DNA of 40,470 bases, taken from Kiritimatiellia bacterium. GTDB taxonomy: Bacteria; Verrucomicrobiota; Kiritimatiellia; RFP12; UBA1067. The notes beneath the pieces were generated by a model that worked only from the letters and a program-made list of their open reading frames with translations, had not been told where the DNA came from and searched no databases. The position numbers and the translations under genes are program-made. The stretch spans positions 1 through 40,470 of the forward strand of contig JAFRBA010000266.1 in the NCBI GenBank assembly GCA_017405115.1, read 5' to 3'. Below are positions 39,637-40,470 of this stretch, piece by piece. Within the stretch, counting starts at the first letter, position 1, and every line of letters begins with the position of its first letter.

Positions 39637-40386
39637 ATGCAGATCTACATAGGCAAGGACAAGATGGACATGGCCGCGGCCGCCGCAAAGGCGGCGGGCG
39701 ACAAGATCAGGGAGGCGATTGCCGCGCGCGGCGAGGCGCGCATCATCGTGGCCACGGGGGCGAGCCAGTTCGAGTTCCTGGCGGCGCTGGTCAAGGAGCC
39801 CGGCATAGACTGGACGAAGGTCACGGGCTTCCACCTCGACGAATACGTTGGCATCCCCGTTACGCACAAGGCCTCATTCCGCGGCTACATGCGCGAGCGC
39901 TTCGTCTCCAAGACGCCCCAGCCGATGAAGGCCTTCAACGAGGTGAACGGCGAGGCCGCCGACACCGACGCCGAGATCGCCCGCCTTGAGGCGCTCATCC
40001 GCTCCGCCCCGATCGACGTCGCTTGCGTCGGCATAGGCGAGAACGGCCACCTCGCGTTCAACGACCCTCCCGCCGACATCGACTGCGCGCGCGCCTACAA
40101 GGTCGTGCCGCTGGATGACAAGTGCCGCATGCAGCAGGTCGGCGAAGGCTGGTTCGCCACCAAGGACGACGTTCCCACGCACGCGTTCTCCATGACGATG
40201 AAGCAGATACTCTGGTCGAAGTCCATCGTCTGCACCTGCCCCGACGAGCGCAAGGCCGAGGCGGTGAAGGGCGCGATAGACGGCCCGGTCACGAACATGC
40301 TGCCGAGCTCCTTCCTTCAGCTCCACCCCGACTGCCTCATGTTCCTCGACCCGCCCGCCGCGCACCTCCTGTCGTCCGCGAAATGA
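39637..40386 (+). CDS. nagB: Glucosamine-6-phosphate deaminase
   Basis: A 249-residue isomerase-deaminase giving fructose-6-P and ammonia from glucosamine-6-P, the last step of amino-sugar use. Motifs are ARIIVATGASQFEFL, the GFHLDEYVGIP strand with its acid pair, and CVGIGENGHLAFNDPP with the catalytic His. The C-terminus is of the short monomer type without the allosteric tail. AGGGAGG ahead of the ATG (16 nt after the ATPase gene) gives a strong ribosome site. It fits with the GH20-like secreted protein if that releases amino sugars. The hairpin at 40392 follows six bases after the stop. Confidence 0.93.
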   Translation: MQIYIGKDKMDMAAAAAKAAGDKIREAIAARGEARIIVATGASQFEFLAALVKEPGIDWTKVTGFHLDEYVGIPVTHKASFRGYMRERFVSKTPQPMKAFNEVNGEAADTDAEIARLEALIRSAPIDVACVGIGENGHLAFNDPPADIDCARAYKVVPLDDKCRMQQVGEGWFATKDDVPTHAFSMTMKQILWSKSIVCTCPDERKAEAVKGAIDGPVTNMLPSSFLQLHPDCLMFLDPPAAHLLSSAK

Positions 40387-40391
40387 TACGG

Positions 40392-40454
40392 CCAACGCAT
40401 CAAAAATTCCTTCTCCCCGCTGACGCGAGGTAGAACGAATTTTTGATGCGTTGG
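40392..40454. terminator. Perfect 18-bp inverted repeat after nagB
   Basis: CCAACGCATCAAAAATTC at 40392-40409 and its exact complement at 40437-40454, with a 27-nt loop. The stem begins 6 nt after the nagB stop, so it most likely acts in termination or mRNA 3' protection. There is no free T-tract after it; the T-run lies inside the stem. Perfection over 18 bp is more than a terminator needs, so a mobile or regulatory element is possible. Confidence 0.55.
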
Positions 40455-40470
40455 AAGTGTTTCAGCAGCC

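Noticed and set aside
40392..40454. Possible integron attC site
   Set aside because: The arms lack the RYYYAAC/GTTRRRY core sites in the right places, and no integrase or cassette array is present.

Overview
The window is a high-GC bacterial chromosome segment, densely packed and mostly on the + strand. It suggests an anaerobic, host-associated member of the Planctomycetes-Verrucomicrobia-Chlamydiae group, most likely a gut Kiritimatiellota/Verrucomicrobiota-type organism. That placement is an inference from gene content: a V-type ATPase subunit, butyrate kinase with phosphotransacetylase, polysaccharide-degrading enzymes, a DUF1080 lipoprotein, an AAA-ATPase-like/PD-(D/E)XK protein and a type III secretion effector with its chaperone. 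No rRNA or tRNA gene and no transposase was recognised.

Layout. 1-700: the end of an upstream gene, then an intact HigA-like antitoxin behind a gutted toxin. 732-6250: the GTPase Der and a three-gene secreted carbohydrate-enzyme operon (GH20-like, GH-like, GH28). 6285-9025: butyrate kinase, a DUF486 membrane protein, phosphotransacetylase and a TSCPD protein. 9036-12700: an AT-richer accessory patch with a truncated NYN gene, an intact RloA/RloB defence pair and three broken genes (kinase, Clp-N, DUF4062). 12782-15548: a DHHW-family O-acetyltransferase-like protein, a large inverted repeat and uronate isomerase. 15571-18362: tsaE, a tandem acyl-carrier protein, xseB, a GHKL ATPase and a phosphoribosyltransferase. 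18446-22254: a KpsC-like glycosyltransferase, then on the - strand a CesT-type chaperone and a SopB/IpgD-like inositol-phosphate phosphatase. 22438-24414: a predicted secreted fusion of a class I amidotransferase with glutamate racemase. 24415-25260: a second AT-richer patch with two small orphans. 25400-28022: DUF1080 lipoprotein, SDR and XerD. 28040-29147 (-): PHP and DRTGG proteins. 29258-32644: Fe-SOD, a sugar-acid dehydratase and an AAA/PD-(D/E)XK protein. 32845-38131: an RpiB-SHMT fusion, serine acetyltransferase, two tandem paralogues of unknown function and YchF. 38187-40386: V-ATPase subunit B and NagB.

Three themes stand out. First, the chaperone-effector pair carries the SopB catalytic loop intact and implies that the organism injects a phosphoinositide phosphatase into eukaryotic cells. 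Second, many genes start 6-8 nt after an extended -10 box (TGn-TATAAT type), so their mRNAs should be leaderless or nearly so. Third, several genes look hollowed out, with recognisable N- and C-terminal ends and no middle (HigB, DUF4062, probably the kinase and one glycosidase), which points to deletion-driven decay rather than insertion.

Metabolically, the secreted glycosidases, uronate isomerase and sugar-acid dehydratase fit use of pectin or other uronate-rich glycans. Pta and butyrate kinase give substrate-level ATP. SHMT beside serine acetyltransferase links serine supply to cysteine synthesis.
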